NCBI GenBank assembly: GCA_052148155.1
Contig: JBKQIY010000027.1
Span: 1 to 13,471, forward strand
Direction of reading: 5' to 3'
Source: JBBQER01 sp052148155
Lineage (GTDB): Bacteria > Actinomycetota > Acidimicrobiia > IMCC26256 > PALSA-610
DNA length: 13,471 nt
Shown here one piece after another: positions 1 to 5,989 of this stretch. Both the position numbers and the translations under genes were made by a program. The notes under the pieces are model-generated. The model did not search any database. It was not told where the DNA came from and saw only the letters and a list, made by a program, of their open reading frames with translations. Each line of letters begins with the position of its first letter. Within the stretch, counting starts at the first letter, position 1.

Positions 1-923
1 TCGATGTAGGCGTGCGCGGCGGCGGCTTCCGACAGCGGAAATGTGCGATCGATCACCACCTTGTATTCGCCCCTCGCGGCTTCATCGACGAGGCGCTGGA
101 TCATGTTGTGCGCGCGATCGGTCGCGATCTCGGCGCCGAGGAACACGCCGGTCAGCGACTGGTTGCCCATCGAGAGCGCCCCCGCATCGAACGGTTGGGG
201 ATCTCGGCCCGCACTGCCGACACTGATGCAGCGTCCACGGTACGCAAGACATTGCACGCTGCCGCTCAGGATCCGGCCGCCGACGGAGTCGACCACGAGT
301 TCGACGCCGCGTCCCGAGGTGAGCGCGCGAACCTGGTCGACCCAGTCGTCGTGCGAGTAGTTGATGCCGTAGTCGAGCCCGAACTCCTTCACGCGCTCGA
401 GCCGACCGTCACTTGACGCCGTCGCGATGACGGTCGCACCCGCACGTTTGGCGAGCTGGATCGCCGCGATGCCGACTCCGCCGGCTCCGGCTTGGATCAA
501 CACGGTTTCGCCCGCACGCAAATGACCGAACTCGAACAGGCAGTCGTCGGCGGTGCCGAACGCGACCGGCACGCACGCCGCGGCGATGATGTCGGCACCG
601 TCGGGAATCGGCCAGGTCAGGATCGCCGGGACCGCGTTGAGTTCGGCGTGCGAACCCCAGAGATTCGTCGCGACGACACGCTGGCCGACGTGACGATCGG
701 CCACACCGGCGCCGACCTCGCGGATCGTGCCGGCACACTGGTATCCCACAACGTGGGGCACCGCCGGCATATCGCCGCCCGCGCGGTTGAGGGTGTCGCC
801 CCCTTCGATGCTGATCGCCTCAACCGCGACGACGACGCCACCTTCGTAGCAGACGGGATCGGCGATATCCTCGTAACGGAGCACCTCGGGCGGGCCCGTC
901 TCGTAGTACACGGCTGCTTTCAC
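1..923 (-). CDS. Zinc-type/quinone oxidoreductase of the MDR superfamily (NADPH:quinone reductase-like), 3' end cut by window
   Basis: A frame open from the GTG at 923 to the window edge gives 307 codons, so only roughly the last 20 residues of a usual 320-330 aa protein are missing. The N-terminal GroES-like half (about residues 1-125) carries VVGYQCAGTIREVG (59-72), and the Rossmann half has the nucleotide-binding motif QAGAGGVGIAAIQLAK (144-159) followed by VDSVGG (211-216). There is no structural-zinc cysteine cluster, which fits the quinone oxidoreductase branch rather than true alcohol dehydrogenases. The start is well fixed: an in-frame TAA lies 12 nt upstream, and the nearby ATG at 931 runs into a stop after three codons. 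The family reduces quinones or enones with NADPH in the cytosol; the substrate here cannot be told. The gene is transcribed away from the glycosyltransferase at 1538. Confidence 0.9.
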   Translation of the reverse strand, partial: MKAAVYYETGPPEVLRYEDIADPVCYEGGVVVAVEAISIEGGDTLNRAGGDMPAVPHVVGYQCAGTIREVGAGVADRHVGQRVVATNLWGSHAELNAVPAILTWPIPDGADIIAAACVPVAFGTADDCLFEFGHLRAGETVLIQAGAGGVGIAAIQLAKRAGATVIATASSDGRLERVKEFGLDYGINYSHDDWVDQVRALTSGRGVELVVDSVGGRILSGSVQCLAYRGRCISVGSAGRDPQPFDAGALSMGNQSLTGVFLGAEIATDRAHNMIQRLVDEAARGEYKVVIDRTFPLSEAAAAHAYI

Positions 924-1027
924 GGTCGCATGTTACGAGACGGGATGATGGACCGTCGACGACACGGTTTCGGAGTGAGAAACACGTTCGGAGGTCGCGG
1001 TCGTCCGTCCGGGCATACGCGCTCGCG

Positions 1028-1049
1028 CCGAAGGCGAAGGTGCCTTCGG
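1028..1049. repeat. Perfect 8-bp inverted repeat (hairpin)
   Basis: The arms CCGAAGGC (1028-1035) and GCCTTCGG (1042-1049) pair perfectly around a 6-nt loop. The element lies about 105 nt upstream of the oxidoreductase start. No T-tract follows on either strand, so a classical terminator is not supported. It may be a regulatory or structural element in the 5' leader of the oxidoreductase transcript. Confidence 0.4.
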
Positions 1050-1223
1050 ACGATGGACCCCTGACGGTGTCGTTCGGTCCTTGACGACGTCGCCAGCCGT
1101 AGCGTCGGCGGTCCGCGAGCGATGCTGCGATATTGACCCAGTCAGACACCAGGCTCACGCGCAACCCACAGGAACGACTGGCCGTGGTTGTGGACGACGC
1201 TCGCGCCCCGCGGTTCCCGACGT

Positions 1224-1268
1224 TAGGCTTTACTTTCGAGTATTTGTCTACTGGTATAGCGAAATGCG
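1224..1268. promoter_or_regulatory. AT-rich island, candidate promoter region
   Basis: This is the only AT-rich patch in a very GC-rich spacer. On the plus strand it contains an extended -10-like element, TGG followed by TATAGC (1252-1260), but without a well-placed -35 hexamer. The position would suit a promoter for the glycosyltransferase (leader about 270 nt) or, on the other strand, for the oxidoreductase. The call rests on composition and a partial motif only. Confidence 0.25.
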
Positions 1269-1537
1269 AGGCAACGAGCGACGGAACACGGGTTCGGCTC
1301 ATGTCGTATCCCGTCTCCGTTCAGCGGGACGCGGCCGGCGTGGACCCGGCGGGGACGACGCGCCCAGATCGCGCGCCAGACGTCGTTGCGCGACACCGGC
1401 GCATGCCGCGCGTCCGAACCTGCGCGAAGCCCAGCGGAAGCGCTCGATGCCGGAACCTGCTCGCCACTGAGTGACTACGATTCTCGATCTCCCGCTGTAT
1501 CGGTGTCGACACGCGCGGCGCCGAACGGAGCCCGCTG

Positions 1538-2515
1538 ATGCCCACCCTGTTTGTCGCAACGATCGGCGGACACCTGGTCGAGCTCGTCCAGATCGCCAGT
1601 CGGCTCCCGGACGACGTCGACGACGTACGCGTGTGGGCGACGCAGGACCACCCGCAGAGCCGCTCGCTCCTCGCCGGCAAGCACGTGATCTACGTGCCTG
1701 ACGTCGGCGAACGAGACATTCCGGGCGTGGCGCGTAACCTGCCCGTCGCTCATCGCCTCCATCGCGAATGGCGATTCACTCGTGTCGTATCGACCGGGTC
1801 GGGAACTGCGCTCGGCTTTCTCCCCTATCTCGCGGCGCGGGGCGTATCCGCGCACTATGTGGAGTGCGTGACGCGCGTCGAAAGCCCATCAGTCACCGGC
1901 AACCTCCTGGGTGCGGTACCGGGCATTCACCGGTATACGCAGTGGAAACACCAGGCGCACGGTCGATGGCATTACGGAGGTTCGGTCCTCGACGGCTTCA
2001 CCGGCGCAACGAAGACGGCGCCCGACGCGATCCGCAAGGCAGTCGTCACAGTAGGAACGATGCCCGACTTCGCCTTCCGTAGCCTCTTCGTTGCGCTCGC
2101 ACCCCTTCTGCGTGCCGGTGGCGCCGTCGAGCGCGCTCAGGGCTCCGCGGTCGAAACCCTCTGGCAGACAGGCTGCACGCCGGTGAGCGACCTCGGCATC
2201 GACGCGAGCCCGTTCGTTCCGGGCGCGGAGCTGGAAGCCGCGATCTCCGCCGCCGATCTCGTGGTCAGCCACGCGGGAACTGGGTCGTCGCTGACCGCAC
2301 TTGGGGCCGGACGGTTTCCGGTGCTCATCCCCCGCCGTGCCGCCGCCGGAGAGATCGGAGACGATCATCAGGACGTCTTCGCCCGCGAACTCGATCAACG
2401 CGACATCGCGATGCGACGGACTCCGGCCGACTTGACCGTCGACGATCTCATCCTCGCATCAACGCGCTACGTGACGCGCTCGAGCCGCCCGGAGCCGTTC
2501 ATTCTGCTGGACTGA
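1538..2515 (+). CDS. Glycosyltransferase, Alg14-Alg13 (PssD-PssE) type fusion, GT28-like
   Basis: This 325-aa protein joins two halves that many organisms encode separately. Residues 1 to about 155 resemble Alg14/PssD: the GGH loop (10-12), STGSGTA (85-91) and VESPSVTGNLL (114-124). Residues about 168-325 resemble Alg13/PssE and the C-terminal domain of MurG: VTVGT (170-174), then ADLVVSHAGTGSSLTALGAG (239-258) and DDHQ (275-278), which in the family form the UDP-sugar site. In the family, Alg14-like halves anchor the enzyme at the membrane and bind acceptor, and Alg13-like halves bind the donor, usually UDP-GlcNAc or another UDP-sugar, in polysaccharide or glycolipid assembly. No clear membrane helix is visible here. 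The start has a GGAG Shine-Dalgarno 7 nt upstream. No other polysaccharide gene lies nearby, so donor and acceptor remain unknown. Confidence 0.85.
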   Translation: MPTLFVATIGGHLVELVQIASRLPDDVDDVRVWATQDHPQSRSLLAGKHVIYVPDVGERDIPGVARNLPVAHRLHREWRFTRVVSTGSGTALGFLPYLAARGVSAHYVECVTRVESPSVTGNLLGAVPGIHRYTQWKHQAHGRWHYGGSVLDGFTGATKTAPDAIRKAVVTVGTMPDFAFRSLFVALAPLLRAGGAVERAQGSAVETLWQTGCTPVSDLGIDASPFVPGAELEAAISAADLVVSHAGTGSSLTALGAGRFPVLIPRRAAAGEIGDDHQDVFARELDQRDIAMRRTPADLTVDDLILASTRYVTRSSRPEPFILLD

Positions 2516-2753
2516 AACGGTGATCGACGCCGTGCTCGTCGGGGGAGCGTGCGTCATGGACGTCTTTGCGTGTGCACGAGGCTCACCGAGCGGAGCAACG
2601 CGTCACTGGTGAGGAACTCGCCCGGTTGTCGCCCTCGACGACCTGATAGTTCTCTGAAAATGCTGCGCTGCGATCTGCGAATAGGCCGAGATACCGGACG
2701 TCGTGGCGACCACGACGGTTTCTCGCACCAGATGCGGTTCGAGATCGACTCCA

Positions 2754-2929
2754 TCAGCCATTCCTGAAGGCGGGGTCGAGGACAGCGATCGCCTCGTCGA
2801 AGAGCGGCGTCTCGGAGTTCATCACGAGTACCGACGCAATCGCGACCGCTTCCCAGGTTCACCCGAGACCTGAGCGGACACCCAATCGACGACCGCGCAG
2901 CCGTCGAGTAAGACGGCCGAGCCCTCGAC
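2754..2929 (-). pseudogene. Possible frameshifted remnant of an unknown gene
   Basis: Read on the minus strand, 2929-2852 encodes a plausible peptide ending in VDWVSAQVSGEPG, and the neighbouring frame takes over at about 2855 with a peptide ending in DEAIAVLDPAFRNG and a TGA at 2754. Joining them would need one frameshift near a CCTGGG run. Each half is bounded by stops in its own frame. The composition looks more protein-like than the Arg/Ser/Pro-rich shadow frames around it. I do not recognise a family, and chance cannot be excluded. Confidence 0.2.
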
Positions 2930-2937
2930 GGCTCGGC
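2916..2937. repeat. Perfect 8-bp inverted repeat (hairpin)
   Basis: The arms GCCGAGCC (2916-2923) and GGCTCGGC (2930-2937) flank a 6-nt loop. There is no T-run on either side. It could be a remnant terminator or structural element in the decayed stretch between the glycosyltransferase and the Fur-family gene; nothing else assigns a role. Confidence 0.35.
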
Positions 2938-3160
2938 GATGTCATCCGGCAGGCACGCCGAGGTTGCTCGAACCGAACGCGATCCCCTCGGACTATCGGC
3001 TCCTTGAACATCAGCATCATCACGGGGACGAGGAACGAACGGGGCGCCGAACGCGAAGTTCGACACACGACAGCCGATCGCGACGTTCGACCGCGACGCG
3101 CCGCGACGGTCCAGATGAGATCATCACCGTGCCGAACCGGCGCACGTCTCGACGCTCAGA

Positions 3161-3177
3161 GCACGTCCGGAACGTGC
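3161..3177 (-). terminator. Candidate terminator hairpin downstream of the Fur-family gene
   Basis: The arms GCACGT (3161-3166) and ACGTGC (3172-3177) pair perfectly over a 5-nt loop, 18 nt past the stop codon of the Fur-family gene in its direction of transcription. No clear U-tract follows, so it would be a weak or U-less terminator of the kind reported in high-GC actinobacteria. Confidence 0.35.
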
Positions 3178-3195
3178 GACGCGCGGCCCGTTCAC

Positions 3196-3618
3196 TCAGG
3201 TCGGGACATGATCCCGGCACTGGCCCACCAGTGCGACGTGGCCGACATGCAATTCGAACGCGTATAGATCGCGTATCCGCGCGACGAGTGCGTCGAACTC
3301 GGCGGCCGGGACGTCGTGGATGCGGCCACATTGCTCGCACACGAGATGTCGGTGTGCCCCCGCGAGATGAAAGAACGACGGACCGTGCGGCTGGTGCACG
3401 TGTTCGACGAGTCCCCAATCGTGCAGCGAGTCAAGGGTCCGGTACACGGTCGACAGATGAATTTCTGGATGGGCGGCGTGAACGCGCGTCGCGAGATCAT
3501 CGGCAGTGAGGTGTTCATTCGTGCGCGCGAGGAGTTCGATCACGAGTCGGCGCGCCGTTGTGATCCGCCGTCCCGCTGCGCGCAACGCGTCGAGGGTTCG
3601 GGCTTCTTGTCCGCTCAC
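3196..3618 (-). CDS. Fur-family metal-dependent transcriptional repressor (Fur/Zur/PerR type)
   Basis: From the GTG at 3618 this is a 140-aa protein, normal for Fur. The N-terminal winged helix includes GRRITTARRLVIELL and the recognition helix around STVYRTLDSL (56-65). The dimerisation domain has FHLAGAHRHLVCEQCGRIHD (83-102), giving His84, His89, His91 and a CxxC pair, Cys94 and Cys97. The usual second CxxC near the C-terminus is replaced by Cys134-Arg-Asp-His137. In the family, metal binding (Fe, Zn, Mn or Ni) activates DNA binding, and the structural zinc sits on the Cys pairs. The metal cannot be assigned here. An alternative ATG at 3645 would add nine residues; neither start has a well-spaced Shine-Dalgarno, and I prefer GTG because the Fur domain begins just after it. 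It is divergent from the TAT/DUF4331/His-rich operon, its most likely target. Confidence 0.9.
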   Translation of the reverse strand: MSGQEARTLDALRAAGRRITTARRLVIELLARTNEHLTADDLATRVHAAHPEIHLSTVYRTLDSLHDWGLVEHVHQPHGPSFFHLAGAHRHLVCEQCGRIHDVPAAEFDALVARIRDLYAFELHVGHVALVGQCRDHVPT

Positions 3619-3661
3619 GCCTCCCAGTCCCCTTCCTAGGCGCATCGGTCGTGCAACTGCG

Positions 3662-3675
3662 AGATGTTCGCATCT
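3662..3675. repeat. Short hairpin with TTCG loop in the Fur-gene leader
   Basis: AGATG (3662-3666) and CATCT (3671-3675) are exact inverted arms around TTCG, a loop sequence that stabilises RNA hairpins. It lies 44 nt upstream of the GTG start of the Fur-family gene. It could be a leader structure or an operator half-site pair. With only 5-bp arms, chance is quite possible. Confidence 0.2.
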
Positions 3676-3689
3676 GGCCCGAAGTCTGG

Positions 3690-3715
3690 ATTTAAGAAAC
3701 TCGTTGCTCTTGAAT
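3690..3715. promoter_or_regulatory. AT-rich dyad in the divergent promoter region, candidate Fur-family operator
   Basis: The arms ATTTAAGA (3690-3697) and TCTTGAAT (3708-3715) match at 7 of 8 positions as an inverted repeat with a 10-nt spacer. This is the most AT-rich part of the spacer between the Fur-family gene and the TAT/DUF4331 operon, 72 nt upstream of the former's GTG and 88 nt upstream of the latter's ATG. Fur-family boxes are typically AT-rich dyads, so this is the best candidate for shared autoregulation and operon control. It does not match the classical Fur, Zur or PerR consensus exactly. Confidence 0.4.
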
Positions 3716-3747
3716 GCGTACAGACGCGCGGCCTCGTTCATCCGAAC

Positions 3748-3778
3748 CACACCTGTGTTCCGAAGGATCAGAGGTGTG
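3748..3778. promoter_or_regulatory. Second inverted repeat upstream of the TAT/DUF4331 operon
   Basis: CACACCT (3748-3754) and AGGTGTG (3772-3778) are perfect 7-bp inverted arms with a 17-nt spacer, ending 25 nt before the ATG of the TAT protein. It could be a repressor site covering the transcription start or a 5' untranslated hairpin close to the ribosome binding site. No regulator can be assigned from sequence alone. Confidence 0.3.
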
Positions 3779-3803
3779 CCGCGCCAGTCCGAGGAGGAAG
3801 AGC

Positions 3804-4085
3804 ATGGAACCGACAAGTCGAAGGCAGTTTCTGAAGCGCAGCTCGGCGGTCGCCGCGGCGGCGGGCGTCGCGGCGGCAGTACCGGCCACCGCTGCGAAAG
3901 CATTGACGTCACATACGGCCGCCAACCCGGAGCCGAAGCTCCCCGACGACCCGTCCGTCGACGCGCCGGTCGTCGCGCACGTGACCGACGTACGAAAAGG
4001 TCTCGTCTCGCTGTACTCCGGCGATCGCGAGATCAACGTCAAAGACCGTCGTCTCGCAGCCGCGCTTTACCGCGCCACGCACTGA
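3804..4085 (+). CDS. Small twin-arginine signal protein upstream of DUF4331
   Basis: This 93-aa protein starts with a twin-arginine motif, SRRQFLK (5-11), followed by an Ala/Val-rich h-region (14-30) and a plausible cleavage site after AKA (31-33). The mature part is only about 60 residues, with a Pro/Asp-rich linker and a conserved-looking core, GLVSLYSGDREINVKDRRLA (66-85). The ATG at 3804 is chosen because a near-ideal Shine-Dalgarno, AGGAGG (3792-3797), sits 6 nt before it and the TAT signal begins immediately; the longer upstream frame lacks both. The stop is 18 nt before the DUF4331 start, so both are surely co-transcribed. No enzyme domain is visible. It could be a TAT escort for the leaderless DUF4331 protein or an independent small exported protein; the escort idea is inference. 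Confidence 0.85.
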   Translation: MEPTSRRQFLKRSSAVAAAAGVAAAVPATAAKALTSHTAANPEPKLPDDPSVDAPVVAHVTDVRKGLVSLYSGDREINVKDRRLAAALYRATH

Positions 4086-4103
4086 GCCCAGGGGGAATCT
4101 GAC

Positions 4104-5561
4104 ATGTCAAGCCACCGCGAGGCACCCGAGATCTCGAAGGATCCGGTTGCCGACAGCACCGACCTCTACGCGTTCGTGAGTCCCGACGCGCCGAACACCG
4201 TGACCCTCATCGCGAACTACGTGCCCCTTCAGGGCCCCGCGGGCGGCCCGAACTTCTACGAGTTCGGCGACGACGTGCTGTACGAGATCAACATCGACAA
4301 CGACAACGACGGCGAAGTCGATATCACCTTCCAGTTCCAGTTCACGAACGTGATCGAGATCGGCGGCACCTTCTTATACAACATCGGGCCGATCACGTCG
4401 CTCGATTCATCGACCTGGAACCGTCGCCAGTTCTACTCAGTGACCCGAATCGACTGGGAACAGTCCAACCAGCACCGTCATCGCAACTGGCACAACTATG
4501 ACGGTCCGGGCATCACGCAGCTGGGTTCGAACCTTCCGTGCCCGCCGTGCAATATCGGGCCGCGATCGACGCCCAACTATCCGACACTGGCCGGCCAAGC
4601 GGTCCAGACCTTGTCCGACGGGACCGTCGTGTTCGCCGGCCAACGCGCCGAAGGTTTCTACGTCGATCTCGGGTCGATCTTCGACCTCGCTGCGCTACGG
4701 CCGATTCAAAGCGATCACCTCATCCCCGTCCCGCCCAGCGCGATGGCCGTCAATGCGACCAAGGAACTCAACGTCCATTCGATCGCGTTGCAGATCCCGA
4801 TGACGCGGCTCACGGCCAACGGCAACCCACCTTCAGATCCGACACAGCCGTTCTCGGTCATCGGCGTGTGGACGACGGCGTCCCGCCAGCGGGTGCACTT
4901 CAACTATCAGGGACGCGGCGAAAACGACCCGGCGGACGTCGGGCCATGGACGCAGGTATCGCGCCTCGGCAACCCGCTGTTCAACGAAGTGCTCGTTCCG
5001 ATGGAGAACAAAGACGACTGGAATCAGTCCCCTCCGCAGAACGACAGCACCTTCGCCGCCGGCGTGCTGAACCCGGAGCTCGCGAAGTTGCTGACCGAGC
5101 TTTATCCGACCGCGTTCCCGAACCTGGCTGCGCTCGTCGCCTCGGGCAAACCGCGCGCCGACCTGGCAGCAATCCTGCTCACCGGAATTCCGCTCGGTGT
5201 CGTCAGTCCGACCTTCCAGAACTTCACGGGCACGACTCAGGCCGACCTGCTCCGATTGAACATGGCGATAGCGCCGTCGGGCACGCCCAACAACCTGGGT
5301 GTGGTCGGCAATGACCTCGCTGGATTCCCGAATGGACGCCGGTTGGCCGACGACGTCGTGACGATCGAGCTCAAGGCGATCGCGGGCGCGACGTATCCGC
5401 TCATCGACAAGACGTACATACCTGACATGGCGGTCGGGCTCGTCGATCAGGGCCTCACCGCGAACGGAACCGACCAGACCGCCAAGGGCACCGAGAGCTA
5501 CCTCTCATCGTTCCCGTACCTTGGCACGCCGCACAGCGGTTACGACGTCCCCGCCGCATGA
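4104..5561 (+). CDS. DUF4331 family protein
   Basis: The 485-aa protein shows the DUF4331 hallmarks: an N-terminal SSHREAPEIS (2-11) with DSTDLYAFVSPD (17-28), a central NIGPRSTPNYP (150-160), and a late GFPNGRRLADDVV. The biochemical role of DUF4331 is not established. Residues 65-73, DNDNDGEVD, have the DxDxDGxxD pattern of a calcium-binding loop. A CPPC pair (Cys146, Cys149) and a His cluster (QHRHRNWH, 123-130) are further possible metal or redox ligands. The family often carries a signal peptide before SSHREAP, but here the protein starts right at that motif. The ATG is supported by AGGGGG (4090-4095) 8 nt upstream. It lies between the TAT peptide gene and, through an ATGA overlap, the His-rich gene, which suggests a joint extracytoplasmic, possibly metal-related job. 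Confidence 0.9.
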   Translation: MSSHREAPEISKDPVADSTDLYAFVSPDAPNTVTLIANYVPLQGPAGGPNFYEFGDDVLYEINIDNDNDGEVDITFQFQFTNVIEIGGTFLYNIGPITSLDSSTWNRRQFYSVTRIDWEQSNQHRHRNWHNYDGPGITQLGSNLPCPPCNIGPRSTPNYPTLAGQAVQTLSDGTVVFAGQRAEGFYVDLGSIFDLAALRPIQSDHLIPVPPSAMAVNATKELNVHSIALQIPMTRLTANGNPPSDPTQPFSVIGVWTTASRQRVHFNYQGRGENDPADVGPWTQVSRLGNPLFNEVLVPMENKDDWNQSPPQNDSTFAAGVLNPELAKLLTELYPTAFPNLAALVASGKPRADLAAILLTGIPLGVVSPTFQNFTGTTQADLLRLNMAIAPSGTPNNLGVVGNDLAGFPNGRRLADDVVTIELKAIAGATYPLIDKTYIPDMAVGLVDQGLTANGTDQTAKGTESYLSSFPYLGTPHSGYDVPAA

Positions 5562-5953
5562 GTCACGTCCACGTCCACGAGCAGGATCACGTCCACGATC
5601 GACGTCACGATATCGATCGTGATCTCGGAAGGCCGCTGGGCAACGAAGGGACGCTCCCACCCAGCGGCCAGGCCACGGTCGTGCTGGACATCGGCGACGG
5701 TGTCGGCGCGCTCGTGGTGCATACCTCACGCGCGCTTTGCGGAGTCGAGATCGAGATCGCCCGGCGCGGCGAATCGACCGCGTTCGTGCACACCGAGGTG
5801 CGTGAACGCGTGCTGCCCGAAGGCTCGGTGTACGCCGGTGTCTTCGTCGCGCTCGACGAAGGCGAGTACACCTTGCTCGACGTCGCCGAACATTCCCCGC
5901 GCGACGTCACGATCGCGTCGGGCCGCGTAACAGAGGTCGTGCTGTCCAAATGA
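5558..5953 (+). CDS. His-rich N-terminus protein of unknown function, coupled to DUF4331
   Basis: The 131-aa protein opens with MSHVHVHEQDHVHDRRHD, six histidines in the first 17 residues (His3, 5, 7, 11, 13, 17), a pattern typical of metal-binding tails. The remainder (about 38-131) is rich in beta-strand-forming residues, with VVLDIGDGVGALVVHT and a C-terminal EGEYTLLDV plus VTIASGRVTEVVL, reminiscent of small Ig-like or carboxypeptidase-regulatory-like sandwiches; that fold is a guess. There is no signal peptide or membrane helix. The start overlaps the DUF4331 stop as ATGA, and no independent Shine-Dalgarno is seen, so translation is probably coupled. A metal store, chaperone or sensor role next to a Fur-family regulator is plausible but unproven. 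Confidence 0.85.
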   Translation: MSHVHVHEQDHVHDRRHDIDRDLGRPLGNEGTLPPSGQATVVLDIGDGVGALVVHTSRALCGVEIEIARRGESTAFVHTEVRERVLPEGSVYAGVFVALDEGEYTLLDVAEHSPRDVTIASGRVTEVVLSK

Positions 5954-5989
5954 CCCGGCCGGACGGGTCTGCGACGGGTCGGGACCGTC
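5952..5989 (+). terminator. Two consecutive hairpins after the DUF4331 operon, candidate terminator
   Basis: GACCCG (5952-5957) pairs with CGGGTC (5964-5969) over a 6-nt loop and begins within the stop codon of the His-rich gene. GACGG (5973-5977) then pairs with CCGTC (5985-5989) over 7 nt. No U-tract follows. Tandem GC-rich stems at an operon end are consistent with termination in high-GC bacteria, but the evidence is structural only. Confidence 0.35.

Larger units (their letters stand above)
924..1537. other. Intergenic region between divergent genes, no convincing gene
   Basis: This 614-nt stretch separates the divergent oxidoreductase and glycosyltransferase. Open frames on both strands here translate to Arg-rich, low-complexity sequence without recognisable motifs, so I call none. 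It contains a perfect 8-bp hairpin (1028-1049), an AT-rich island (about 1224-1268) that is the best place for promoters, and the Shine-Dalgarno sequence of the next gene (GGAG at 1527-1530). Confidence 0.6.
2516..3195. other. About 680 nt without an intact gene; possible decayed coding traces
   Basis: No frame here gives a convincing full protein. On the minus strand, two short protein-like stretches lie in adjacent frames and abut near 2855: one reads GSAVLLDGCAVVDWVSAQVS (2864-2923) and the next reads WEAVAIASVLVMNSETPLFD and onward to a stop at 2754. This pattern would fit a frameshifted, decaying gene, but the family is not recognisable. The region also holds a hairpin at 2916-2937 and the putative Fur gene terminator at 3161-3177. 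Confidence 0.4.

Noticed and set aside
1133..1474. 113-codon plus-strand frame in the first intergenic region
   Set aside because: It has no recognisable motif, no Shine-Dalgarno and an Arg-rich C-terminal half; it overlaps the AT-rich candidate promoter region.
3714..3803. 30-codon upstream extension of the TAT protein
   Set aside because: It would place the TAT motif far from the N-terminus, and the strong AGGAGG lies directly before the ATG at 3804.
3619..3912. Long N-terminal extension of the Fur-family frame up to 3912
   Set aside because: It would overlap the TAT protein gene and its ribosome binding site, and it encodes low-complexity Pro/Arg/Ser sequence outside the Fur domain.
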